Assembly: GCF_027172205.1 (NCBI RefSeq)
Contig: NC_070603.1
Location: 34,901,001-34,965,000, forward strand
DNA: 64,000 nt
Origin: Podarcis raffonei
Lineage: Eukaryota > Chordata > Lepidosauria > Squamata > Lacertidae
Reading direction: 5' to 3'
The position numbers and the translations under genes are program-made. Shown one piece after another: positions 46,445 to 58,274 of the stretch (within the stretch, counting starts at the first letter, position 1; each line of letters starts with the position of its first letter). The notes beneath the pieces were generated by a model that saw only the letters and a program-made list of their open reading frames with translations, ran no database searches and had not been told where the DNA came from.

Positions 46445-48024
46445 TTGTATACTACCCTGTACCTGTAGATCTCAGGGTGGTTCACAACATAAAAGTCTAA
46501 GATAAATGCAATACCCTACAATTAGAAATTGTGGAAGTATAACAATAAGCCACTGATATGAGGGAGGCAAGGGTGGTGGTAGATAATTCCTAGTTTATTG
46601 GTCAGTTAATTCTGAAAATATCTGGTAAAGAAGCTGTCAAGCTTTCAGTATGTTCTCCTAATGGTAATGTTTAGAAACAGTTCCTCTCCCTGCTTCCATC
46701 TTCCGTAAAGTTTCTGAAAGAGTCTCTGGGAGCTTTTAATCTTTCAGTGCAATGTCTGCTAAGAAATAAATCTTGTTGGTATCAGTGGGGTTACTCCAGA
46801 TAAGTATGTATAGGATTGCAGGTTCAGAGAGTCTGGTCTTCTCTTTAGCACTGTCACCACTGCAAATTTGCACAGAACATGTCTCCCATGCGTAATGTAG
46901 TGCTGCATAAAGGAGTTGGCAAGGACCATGTTAACATTTCTGAATATATTTGTGCTATAGGGTTGTATCTAATGGTGCCTATTTGACAATAAGGCTTCCA
47001 TCCATGGAACAGGGAGGGGAGTAATTTTCAGTAGTTCCTCTTTCCACCCACAGCCTTCTAAGCACATAATCTACATCTGCTCAAGAGGGCTGGAGGACCC
47101 TCTAGAATATTGTGGGTGTTTTTTGGTGGGGGGGCAATAAGGAGACTGCAGAGGTATTGCTGAAAGTGGCTTCTCTCCCCATTCCATTGATGGAACCTTT
47201 GCTGTCAGCTAACAGACACCATTGGATTCAACCTGTAGCCTCTGTCACTAAATCTTACATTGATCTGAAAAATGAAGGGAGATCGAGAGAAGCTGTGGGT
47301 TAAGATAAGGGATGGGTTATAGCTCAGTCCCAGGTTCAATCCCCAGCCCTTCCAGGTAGGGCTGGGAGAGAATCGTGCCTGAAACTGGCAAGTTGCTGCC
47401 AGTCAGTGTAGGCAGCACAGAGCTAATGGACCAGCTGTTGTTATATGGCAGCTTTCTGTGTGACTGCATCCACAAATATTCAACCTCCACAAGCCACACA
47501 ATGCTGTAGTGTTAGAACAACTTGAAAGCTGATATAGTCCAACTATGCCCAGCAGTTTAATCCATGAAACAGAAGCTTAAAACTGATGATGAAATCTACT
47601 TAAAGTGTAGCACAAATAGTGAGCTGGAAGGGCCAGTATGTATCAATACCAAAGGTGCCTAGGAAACAAAACTATACATGTATTATTAGACAGAACCAGC
47701 TGCCAAAGCACAGCCCAAGTATGCCTCAAAAGTCAAATATTTTAGCCTGGAGCTAAATAATTCAGTTTAGCAATAACAAAGAACCTAACCAGCTAAGGGT
47801 TTATTTTGTAGAGTATTTAGTTTCCTGTAGTTAATAACTTTTTGCTATAATACCCTGGGTGAGAAGCCAGGTGCTAAGTACTATGGTACAAAGTTCAGAT
47901 TTTTCCTTCTGTTTCTTTCCCCCTCTGTTGCAATAAGTTCCAATCATGTAAATTCTAGCTAACTGCTGTTGTCTTGGTGCTTCTCTCCCCACAGATTCTT
48001 CAGGAACGAGGATCACGGATGTAA
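40247..48024 (+). CDS. KCTD2: BTB/POZ domain protein KCTD2
   Basis: KCTD-family protein, in mammals a substrate adaptor for cullin-3 E3 ligases. Exons 40247-40552, 42115-42223, 42959-43050, 44595-44690, 46144-46269, 47995-48024, all GT-AG and in phase, giving 252 residues against about 263 in human. Seen: a Pro/Gly/Ser-rich N-terminus (1-60); a T1-type BTB domain from about residue 62 ([18 protein letters not shown], then [20 protein letters not shown]); and a conserved C-terminal half ([38 protein letters not shown]) ending ILQERGSRM as in human. Only the N-terminal tail differs much. The start is the first ATG in the GC-rich exon and matches the human MAEL start. It is divergent from ATP5PD. 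No irregularity is seen. Confidence 0.97.
43557..43903 (+). mobile_element. Sauria-type SINE, full length, in KCTD2 intron 3
   Basis: It begins GGGACGCAGGTGGCACTGTG, has a B box GGTTCAAATCC, and ends AGAGTCAGTCACGACTGGAC then TTTACC. The perfect 16-bp target duplication TTTTTATCCTGCTTTT is at 43541-43556 and 43904-43919. Confidence 0.88.
46402..46500 (-). repeat. L2 3' tail with (AAT)n, antisense
   Basis: (AAT)n with GAT variants at 46402-46442, then TGTATACTACCCTGTACCTG and CAGGGTGGTTCACAACATAA. It lies in KCTD2 intron 5. Confidence 0.55.
47312..47463 (+). repeat. tRNA-derived SINE, second family
   Basis: Contains TTATAGCTCAGTCCCAGGTT with CAATCCCCAGCCCTTCCAGG (B-box region), then GGGCTGGGAGAGAATCGTGC and GCTGCCAGTCAGTGTAGGCA. 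I recognise this as a common squamate SINE body but cannot name the subfamily. It lies in KCTD2 intron 5. Confidence 0.5.
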
Positions 48025-51000
48025 TCTAAGAATCTAATACTTTAAAACTCCCAGATGTCAAAAGGGCAATCTAGCTGGGCAGAGCATTTTTCCTGCGGTC
48101 CAACCTTGCTTTTGTACAGTAATCAAACTAATACAAAGCAAAGCTGAGCCTGTCCTGCCAGTAGAAAATTAATCCTGGTGAAAACCAAAGGCTCATCCCA
48201 CTCCAGTTACAGAAGATGAAGAAAGAAGAGAATCTTCCAGCCAGATAGCCCCCTTTACTCCACTAACTCTGTTTCTTTTTATTTCTGTCTTGGCACTGAT
48301 GTGATTTATTTTTAGTTTTATTTAATTGTGTTTTTGGCTCTCTTTAGAGAGGGCTAAAAGTGAGGGCTGCCCAGATTCCTGGGCTCTTTTAAGATATCCC
48401 AGGCATCAATGGTCTGGACTAATGACTGAGGAGTTTGGTTTAATGGTGTCATTTTTAAAGAAATTTGTAACACGCTTTCCCAGATCTGATGAAAATACAT
48501 TTGAAAGTAAATGTCTAAACCAAGAACATTCCTGCCCCTCCCCCCGGCAAAAAAAAAAACTTTTTAATTTTTGTTTTAGATCCGTTACTGACTCAGATAC
48601 CTGTTAGATGGGCAATTTTTAATTTGGGAGTGGGTGGGGTTATGTTTACCATGGGGCCTTGGCTGAAGGGTTTTTCTTCAGATAACACTAAAATACAAGC
48701 TCTGAGCATTTCTCGCAGTGTGGTTTGGTCATCGCCATTCACACATCTTTAAAAATATGCTATTTCTGCAAATTTCAAATCCATTTCTACTATCTCTTAA
48801 ATGTCAGAGGAGCGTGGCAATGGGGCTTATGTCCTGTTTTTTTCCTGCCAGAGCCTGGAGTATAGTCCCTTGACTAACTTTAAAGTTGCTCTTTGATCTG
48901 GAGGATTTGTCCCTGCCAAGTTCAGCTTTGCCTTGTCTTGTATTCAGCAGCATGAAAAGACCCCCTTGTTCGTCCTGCATTAAAAGCAGGTTTTCTTTGT
49001 ACTCTTAGTTACTTTGGTAGGCTTTAACAACTCTTTATCCAATACATTCAGGGACGGAGGGTCCCTTATTTACACATGGTGATTCTGCACTTTCAATCCT
49101 CCACCTCCTTTTATTGTATTATCTTACCCAAAATAACTAAGTGGTATTGCGGGGGGTGGGGAGGGGTGGTGATGAAAGTTGCCAAACTGTTGTGATTATT
49201 TTTTTCTTGTCCAAAGTGGTGTGTGAACTTCTGTAATGTTTTTTTTTTCCTTTGGAATGCCTTGAATGGACGTGAAAATGTCGTGCCTCTCTTCTGATCT
49301 TAGCCAAATGGGACTCACTGATCTTGTCGGTGAACTTGTGCCATCCCTAATCAGTGAAATGTCCCCTCCTAGTTGTTGGTAAATGGGAATCCCTTAAGCA
49401 TTTGCTGCATGGTACCTCCCCTCCGTATCCTGGCTTTGTTCCTTGTGAGTCATCTTGACTTCTGGGCCTTTGAGATAAGCCCCAAAACATACCGAACCAA
49501 AGTTTCAGAAAAATTGAAATGCTTTGGTGTCCCTTGGCAATAATCAAAGCTCTCCACTTACAATCCGAAGACCCCTTATATACAAATTGATGTGTTTGGA
49601 ATTTTCCACCAAGGAATTGCATTCACTGTGTCTTCTTTATGTTTTATAGTGTGAGTTGATGAGGCTTCTCGTTCTATTTCTTCCTTAAAAGTGAAAAGGG
49701 TGGGGTAGAAGGACAGTGCGTGAAGTTTTGATGGGGACATTAAAGGCCCCATCGTGGATAAAATGCATGGAGTTTAAATCAAGTTTGGCACTTAATTCCC
49801 CCTGCCCCACATCCTCCATCGTTCTTCAGTTTGTATGTGTATATATCACTGAGCTTCCCACAATGCACCTCCAGAGAAGTTTTGGTAGGTTAAGGGTTTG
49901 AATAACATGTCCTAGTTCAGTCTCTTTTACAAGAAGACTGTACCAAAGGTCTTGAGGTCAGACGGTGGCTGCTGAGACTCAACTGGCCCCATATTATGTT
50001 GAAGTAAACCAACATTCCAGTCCTGCCCTGCCCTTCCTGTTTATAATGTGTTGGTATTGGCATGATTAGACTGTACGTCTTGGCTGGATCTAACTAACAC
50101 TGTGATGTGTACATAAACCCCTATCTTGTACCTTCAGCTGTTGTCAGTGTATGTCCACAACTGATAAATAATCGGGTGTGTATGTGCTGCAAGGAAGTAT
50201 AAGAACTGCAGATATATATTTATATATATAGCATTCACATATACCCTCATAATCTCTCGTTCTCAGGGAGGAGGCGAGAGTGGGCAGTGGTGCTATGAAC
50301 TAGTTGAAAGAAAAACAAGGCTGACAATGCCAAGAGTAGCTGCCATTTCCAACATGGCCTAACCCAACTCATTCCCCACCTTGCTGGGCACGTAGCAGTG
50401 TTAGGTTTGCTTGGAAGGAGACCTTACTGTGTAGCTTTAGTTAATCAAAATGAATACCTCATTGCTTTATTTTATAGTCACCAAAAAACACCATGCATGG
50501 GGAAGCCCCATTAGAGGAGTGCCTGATGTCAGGATAACAGACTGGATAAATAAGACTCATTCTGTTGCCCATATTGTGCCATTGGGAATGGCTCCATTGG
50601 AATCTGGAGGAAAACCAGATTGTGAGATGAGCCGTAACTGGCTTGATGCAATGCATTACAGCGGGATTGCAGTTAAACTTCTCTGAGAAGCAGTGTTTCT
50701 GCCTAATAAATGGGGTAGTCCTATCCTATATACTCCACTTGCTGCTGACAACTAGTGAGAGTTTTTCAGTGGATTTTAAGTTCTTCACTGGAACACAATT
50801 GCCTTCTCCCTACCTTTCCTTGTTAAGTATTCTCAACTAAAGTAATCAAATTCATTGGGACCCTCCCTGGAGTGGTGAGCTGTTTAGCTGGAGATAGAAA
50901 CAGTATTAGGGATTGGAAAAGCTATTGGCTTTCCTAGTATAAGGGCTTGAAATCCAGCTACAGCAAGACACCATTCTAGCTCATCCATTTTGTGATATTC

Positions 51001-51655
51001 TTTCCCCACAAAGACAGGTCACTTCCAGGCCCTGTTAATCTCAAGAACTGGCTTCCATGTTCTGCACCAGTTTTATCTCTGCCTTTATTAGCAACAGGGC
51101 TTTTCCTTCCATTTGCCTTTATCTCTCTCCAAACATTATCTCCTAAAGTAAAAGCTGGAAAATAAGTAAGAACCCTGTTTCCCCTGCAGAAGGCAGTAAA
51201 TGAAAAGAGAGGAGCAAATGATAGGATGGGTATTTATCTGGGTGATTTGCATCTCTTGAGGTGGTTTCCTTTAAAACATTAGCTAGCCCCTGGGGACCAG
51301 TAGCAGGTCCAGTTTCCCAGTGGCCAATTGTTCCGTTACAGCAAGGTTGGAGCTAACCTCTTAAAAGTGTCTTTGTTTCTGCACATTTTTAATCAATTTT
51401 TCTCAGGGGTGACTGAGTGGTCCGAGGGGAGGGGGGTTTTCCACAAGGGGATGGGGGTTGGCTCCTCGGACCTCCGCAGCTGGGCCGTGGGCTCCTCACC
51501 CTCAGGTTTTGCCTGCAAACCTTGAGGTTTTGTACAGTTCGTCACATGTCAGTGCCCTTTGCTACTGTTTCTCTTTGTTTATTAAATGTGTTTGAATAAT
51601 AATGGAGATGCTGTGATTTTTTTTTCCAATAAAGATTCTGACATGACTTGAGCAT
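48025..51655 (+). other. KCTD2 3' UTR
   Basis: A 3.6-kb stretch after the stop with no recognisable transposon, ending at the AATAAA at 51628-51633. Human KCTD2 also has a long 3' UTR. Short poly-T, (GGGGT)n and TATATA tracts occur inside. Confidence 0.6.
51628..51633 (+). promoter_or_regulatory. Poly(A) signal of KCTD2
   Basis: AATAAA after a T-run. It is the first canonical AATAAA followed by a plausible cleavage region at the end of the repeat-free 3' UTR. Confidence 0.55.
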
Positions 51656-52375
51656 CTGAGCTATTTTCTTACGCCCTGCAACTCTACCTGTAGTAAAGAG
51701 AGCTTGGGAGTGTCTTTCACATGTGTTTTCTCTGTCACAAAGACTGCAACAACTTCTAACCTGGAAGCAATAGCTTTTGGTGGTCAAGGTTCTGTTGCTG
51801 AAAGCTGACAAGCTCTTACACTTTACCCAAACTCTTGCAGCAGAACAGAAAATGCTGTCATCAAAGAGAAGACACCTAATGTCTGTTCACACACTGCCTA
51901 CTTAAACAAGACAGAAATGTAAGGGTGAAAGCAGATCTATTGTCATGGGTTTAAGATACTGCCTTGTAGATAAAAAAAAGTTGGGGTCCTCATTTTTAAC
52001 AACAGAAAGGTGCAATTTTGTATCATTTTTATGTTTTCATTGTTGTCCAAAGGAGACTTGCATCTCAGCCCATTGAGAATTAAGGGTGCTAAAATGCTAA
52101 GAATGAGGTGAGGTGACTTCTCTGATCATTCAAAAAATGAGGAGTTTGAAAGTTACAAGGCCACTACTCTCTTTATTTTTCTTCTGAATCTTCCAACATT
52201 CAACTTCATTGAATGTCCATGTGTTTTAGTATTATGACAGGAGGAGAAATATATATATATTTATACACTTCCTCCATGTCATGCATAATTTCTAACACTA
52301 CAATTCTACTATACTTCCATGTCACTGCTTATTTTCCTTTTCTCTGAAAAGCCCCAAATGCTATAACTTTTTTTC

Positions 52376-53345
52376 TTTTTTTCAAAAAATAATTTTTATT
52401 AATTTTCAATACAAATATATATATAACACCACATCCAAGTTTATCACACATTTTCTCTTTTGGACTTCCTTCAACATCTCTGACAATCATCCGTAGTTAA
52501 ATTTTTGTTTCGCATTTCCTAAATTTAATATTGCCTTTTAATATACCCTCTCGAACTTCTTATCTTTTTTACAATACTCCTCAAACTTTCACAGAGCTTC
52601 TTGAAACCCCACAAGCGTTGTTTGCTCATCACATATGCTTTTCAGATACTCCACAAATTTCCCCCAGTCGTCAATGAACTTATGGTCCCGTAAATATCTG
52701 ATCTTCCCAGTTAATTTATCCAATTCTGCATAGTCCATCAGCTTCATTCTCCAATCTTCCAGCGTCGGTAGTTCCTCTTTTACTCCTTCAAGTAAGTGAA
52801 ATATTTAAAAAGGATCTTAAAGAAAATGGATATGTAGAAAAAGATTCAATATTCCAAACAGAGATAATAATGATTATAAAAATGTATAAAATACTGTTGG
52901 AATGGTATACGAAGGACAAGGAAGTTAAGTCGGTCATGATACATTGGGCCAGAGACTTTAGATATAATATACAAATTGATGATTGGGTAAAAGTATGGAA
53001 GGAAAATATAAAATTTACAGCATGTACTGCATTAAAGGAAAATGTTATGAAAATGGTATATTACACCGGTTAAATTAGCGAAAATGTTCAAAACATGTAA
53101 TAAGTGTTGGAAATGTAAAGAAAAAGAAGGGACATTTTACCACATGTGGTGGGAATGTAAGAAAGTGAAAGGTTTCTGGGAGATGATATATAATGAACTG
53201 AAAAAGATGTTGAAATATACATTTGTAAAAAAACTGGAAGCTTTTCTTTTAGGAATAGTGGGAAACGAAATAAATAGAAAAGACTGTAAACTTTTTCAAT
53301 ATGCAGTAACAGCGGCAAGAATACTAATGGCCCAAAAATGGAAAC
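52376..53345 (-). mobile_element. L1 LINE, 5'-truncated and 5'-inverted (twin-primed)
   Basis: The minus strand from 52795 down to 52380 encodes the extreme C-terminus of L1 ORF2 (EELPTLEDWRMKLMDYAE, IRYLRDHKFIDDWGKF) followed by a 3' UTR and A-rich tail. The plus strand 52796-53345 encodes the part of ORF2 just before it (MIHWARDFRYNIQIDDWVKV; the zinc knuckle CWKCKEKEGTFYHMWWEC; AVTAARILMAQKWK), with one frame change at about 53070. Head-to-head halves inside a single 20-bp target duplication (52356-52375 and 53346-53365, one mismatch) are the mark of twin priming. Confidence 0.88.
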
Positions 53346-53365
53346 AAATGCTGTAACTTTTTTTC

Positions 53366-53689
53366 ACAAGAATTTATCCATTCCCTTGATAACACTGGTT
53401 GCCCTTTTCTGTACATTTGGAGGATAAAGCCAAGCAGTTAATATTAACCTATACCCTGTAGTCTATGTTTCAGTGTAATTTGTAGTTCTCTGAAGCCTAA
53501 AAAGTAGCATGTCAAGCTTCTGTATTTTCATAGAGATCATATTTTACTTCTTTACTAGTATAACAAACACATGATGCTAAGAATGTAGGCCTTTGGGGTA
53601 CTTACACCTGAGCAGTTGTTCTCACAGGAAAGTTGCCACCTGTGGAGACAATGTTCCCAACTGTACAATAATTAAGCAGATCTGAACGG
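53366..53689. other. Intergenic, nothing recognised
   Basis: AT-rich DNA between the L1 insertion and a SINE. No gene or repeat is recognised. Confidence 0.4.
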
Positions 53690-54049
53690 CAAGGCTATGA
53701 GGCTCAGTGGTTTAGACCACGGCTCCACCTGCATCCCAAATCAAATCCCCCATGATGGGGTGAGCTCCTGTTGCTCTGTCCCAGTTCCTGCCAACCTAGC
53801 AGTTTGAAAATATGCCAGTGCAAGTAGATAAATAGGTACCGCTGCGGCAGGAAGGTAAACTGTGTTTCTGTGTGCTCTGGTTTCCGTCACAGTGTTCCAT
53901 TGCACCAGAAGTAGTTTAGTCATGCTGGCCACATGACCCGGAAAGCTATCTGTGAACAAACGCCGGCCCTCTTGGCCTGAAAGTGAGATGAGCACCGCAA
54001 TCCCATAGTTGCCTTTGACTGGACTTAACCGTCCAGGGGGTCCTTTACC
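53690..54049 (+). mobile_element. Sauria-type SINE, diverged
   Basis: It has the family middle and 3' end (GATGGGGTGAGCTCCTGTTG, AGATAAATAGGTACCGCTGC, CATGCTGGCCACATGACCCG, then GGGGTCCTTTACC), but the tRNA-like head is altered. It is older than the copies at 17.2 and 43.6 kb. Confidence 0.7.
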
Positions 54050-54869
54050 TTTTTTTAATTAAACAGATAATATACTTGAGAACAAGATGCTGAACGAAAT
54101 TGTGCTGGTGACTCAATGCAAAATGTTGAAATTGTTATGCAGTCTTCCTGAGAGAGAGCTAAGTGTATCTCATCAAAAATAGAGACTGTTTTATTTCATT
54201 TTTTTAAAAAAATACCTTTTTCTGTTTCTGGGAAATATCTGACCAGTATTTAGACCAAATTAAGAGGACAGAGGGAAGAATTGCCTCAAAGTGCCTGGTT
54301 TCCATTCAGTGTGGTCTTCCCTCTTCATGTCAGTTCTCTGAGGTGCCTATAGCCTATCTCCTCTTGCAAGAGCTTTCAAGAGTGGCCTTTTTAATGTTTG
54401 ACTTGGACCTGCTTGTGCAATGACATCATAACCAGAGTGCTTAGCTCCCCCCTCCCTTGTAGTTTGAACTGTGATGTCACATAGCAAATTCAGACCCCAT
54501 GAAAGACTGTAAACTGACAGGAACTCAATATGAGTTGCTGTTTTGGACCAAGAAAAGAACAACATAAAACCTTTAGCCACTGGAGCTAGATGAGGGATCT
54601 GTTAGTAGGTAGAACAGTTGCTATTAGCACCTACGGGTTGCTAATTTTTGCCAGATGGTACTTAATGTTACAGAGTGCCACAATTGACTTTGTATTACAG
54701 CTGAACAGGTGAGTGTGGGAAATAAGTTTCACTGATAAAAATCCATCTGCTTGTAGAATTATAGGGTCACAAAGGTAGGGACGGAAGGAACAGAAATAAT
54801 CTAGCCAAGACTCCTGTATGGAGTGTGCTCTTTCCACATAGTTTTAACCCAGATTATCCCAGATTTGCA
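54050..54869. other. Intergenic, nothing recognised
   Basis: No conserved frame, RNA gene or clear repeat is seen. Confidence 0.35.
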
Positions 54870-55265
54870 GTTTAGGACTGCTGCAGAGAGCTTGCTGGGG
54901 AGACCATGCATAACAAGGAACTCAAAAATAACTTTAACAAGGTTTTAATAACAAAACAAAAACTCCTTTTACACTAAAGATAACAACAACAAACATGACC
55001 CAACCACCAACCCATCCCCCCAGGGTAATGAGGGAGCTAGGTGCTGCTCCTTATATACTATGCCCAAATGCTGACACAGCTTAATTAACACAACCTAGCA
55101 GCACCTGCTATGTTTCACAGCTGTAAGACTTGGTCTTGTTATTGCCCTGGCCCTAGCCCTTAAAGACATACACAACTTGTGAAACAATAAAGAACCTTCA
55201 CATTTTACAGTGACCATTCAACACTTCTGGGGGTTTTTTGTGCTACAACACAAAATCCAAAAGTT
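54870..55265 (-). mobile_element. Putative solo LTR (fossil)
   Basis: On the minus strand there is a U3-like part, a TATA box TATATAAGG at about 55050-55058, a downstream region of about 130 bases, and ATTAAA near 54940. A short U5-like part ending near 54870 follows. No internal coding region is visible. The ends and target duplication were not resolved, so limits and family are approximate. Confidence 0.35.
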
Positions 55266-55786
55266 GTGTCTACTGTTCCTGCAGGATTCACTGTGCCAGT
55301 CTTGCCTCCTTCTTAGACTAGCTCTCTCCTGAGTATGACTGAATGATGCAGTCTCACCCACTGAAGAGCGGTAACAGGTTTAACCATCTGCAAAGAACAC
55401 TACCTATTGCATCTCAACACGAGGAAGCCATTGTCTTTTAACAGGGATTACAACCGCCAATTACCGGTAATTGGTTGTAGTAACTAAGTAAAGAAAAGTT
55501 TGAGCAACTAAAACTTTGCCCACAGTCAATTAGGCAAGACATTTGAACATTTTGTTTACTTTTAGTGCACGCTGCAATATCTTCAAAGACACACTTTTTT
55601 CTTCTAAAATGTTATTTTCTTAGCTCTATGCAAATATGCATGTTTAACCAGTCAATTAAAAACCATTTGTTTCAACTACTGTGGATTTTTTATATATTAA
55701 AAAAACAGGTGGCAGCCCAACTTCTCCTAGGGTTTTGTGTAACTACAAGCACTAGCTGAGTCTCAGCCAAAAAAGAAAGTGTTATT

Positions 55787-56702
55787 ATGAAGAAAGCTAG
55801 CTTGCTTTTCCTCGAGGACAACATTGTGTGTCCGATATGCCTCGAGGTGTTCAGAGACCCCGTCACCACAGCCTGCGGACACAACTTCTGCATGGACTGT
55901 TTGCAGGATTACTGGGACCACCAAGCCCTGGTCGGGGATTGCCCCTACTGCCCTCAGTGTCGTGAGCCTTTCAGTTCGAGGCCTCAACTGCGCAAAAACA
56001 CAACCCTGGGAGAAATTGCCACGAGGTTCGCAAGGGAAGAAGCCCAAGGGTCAAGGAAGCTGGCAGGTCAGAGGGAGGTTTTGTGTGACTTCTGCTCCCC
56101 CAGGAAGATGAAGGCTGTCAAGTCCTGCCTGCAATGCATGGCTTCCTTGTGCGAAAACCACATCCGTTCCCACTATGAAGACAACGCCTTCAGGAACCAT
56201 CAGCTGATAAAGCCTCTCAATGACCTGAAGGCTAATATGTGCTTGAAACATCACAGACTCCTGGAGCTGTTCTGCAGAATCGAAGGGAAATTCATCTGCC
56301 ACATCTGTGTTCGGGAAGAGCACAAGAATCATGACGCCATCACTCTGAAGGACGACAGGACCAAGAAAGAAGTGAGTATCACGCCATCCTTTAAGGTCAT
56401 CAGTTAGTTTTCCTGGAATGCAACTTTCAGAAGAGTACAACTGGTGCTAGGTCAGTACTATAGCCCCCTCTCCTAAACGATTCCTATCAACATCTTTCAG
56501 AGATCGTGCGTGTGGCTTTCTTCACCCCTCTTGGTTGGCAACTGGGGGAGCGGAGGCAGCGTCACTTCCCACTGGGTCAGATTGGGATTTCAGTAGCACA
56601 GACCATCTCCCATTTTACCCTATTTCTCTTATTTCTGTTCTTCATCACTGTTCTTTCCATTGGCAGGCACTAGAGATGGGATGGCCCAGGGGGAAAAATC
56701 TC

Positions 56703-56752
<50 letters not shown>

Positions 56753-58225
56753 TAATAATAATTTATTATTTATACCCTGCCCATCTGGCTGGGCCTCCCC
56801 AGCCACTCTGGGCGGCTTCCATAGAAACCAAAAATACAGTAAAATATCACACGTTAAAAACTTCCCTGAACAGGGCTGCCTTAAGATGTCTTCTGAATGT
56901 CAGGTAGTTGTTTATCGCTTTGACGTCTGCTGGAAGGGCGTTCCACAGGGCGGGCGCCACTACCGAGAAGGCCCTCTGCCTGGTTCCCTGTAGCTTTGCT
57001 TCTCGCAATGAGGGAACCGCCAGAAGGCCCTCAGCGCTGGACCTCAGCGTCCGGGCAGAATGATGGGGGTGGAGACGCTCCTTCAGGTATACTGGACCGA
57101 GGCCGTTTAGGGCTTTAAAGGTCAGCACCAACACTTTGAATTGTGCTCGGAAACGTACTGGGAGCCAATGCAGGTCTTTCAAGACCGGTGTTATATGGTC
57201 TCGGCGGCCGCCCCCAGTCACCAGTCTAGCTGCCGCATTCTGGATTAGTTGTAGTTTCCGAGTCACCTTCAAAGGTAGCCCCACGTAGAGTGCATTGCAG
57301 TAGTCCAAGCGGGAGATAACCAGAGTATGCACCACTCTGGCGAGACAGTCCGCAGGCAGATAGGGTCTCAGCCTACGTACCAGATGGAGCTGGTAAACAG
57401 TTCAGAGGGAGAACTTGCTTTCCTCCCAAAGCCTTTTGTTTTGTTTCCCTCCCCCCAAGGGCAAAAATTGGAATATGACATGTGAAAAGGTATAGAAGCT
57501 TGCTTAAACTTGGGTAAATTCTCAGTTTTTAGAACTCCAGGATAAATAGGACAAATATAGAGAAGCAGAAACTGATAGTATTAGCTAAAAAATGAGACTG
57601 ATAAAAATGCAGATAGTATCAATTTAGTCTTAGTTCCCACCTATCTTTCTTTCTCTCTCTGTTGGGTTTTTTGTTTGTGTGTGGGGTTTTTGGGGGGGTT
57701 GGAAAATGAGAGATTAACAGTGGTACCTTGGGTTACAGACGCTTCAGGTTACAGACTCCGCTAACCCAGAAATAGTACCTCGGGTTCAGAACTTTGCTTC
57801 AGGATGAGAACAGAAATTGCGGCGCGGCAGCAGCGGAAGGCCCCATTAGCTAAAGTGGTACCTCAGGTTAAGAACCGTTTCAGGTTAAGAACGGACCTCC
57901 AGAATGAATTAAGTTCTTAACCCGAGGTATCACTGTTTATCTGTTTGACACTGTTGAGGACTAGAGGAGATATAATAATTTTCAGAATACATACTTTTTT
58001 TTCTATAACAATGATGGTTTATCCTGTTTTTATTGTTTTTTGCCTATTCATAACTTAGAAAATGAAAGAGATGATGTGCTTTAATGTTACTGACATGTTA
58101 TGTGTTGCTTGCTATAATGTGTCCTATGGCATAGGGTGGGATATAACTTTTAAATATAAATAAATAATAAAATGATGAGCCCAAGTGTTTTTTACCCAAG
58201 TGTTTATATATATATGAGCCCAAGT

Positions 58226-58274
<49 letters not shown>

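Noticed and set aside
47112-47303. Short open frames in KCTD2 introns 3-5
   Set aside because: They have no splice consistency with KCTD2 and no recognisable domain; chance frames.
56372-56407. Read-through of TRIM exon 1 to a stop at 56407
   Set aside because: The donor GTGAGTATC at 56372, the standard TRIM exon phase and the matching 96-base next exon show the exon ends at 56371.
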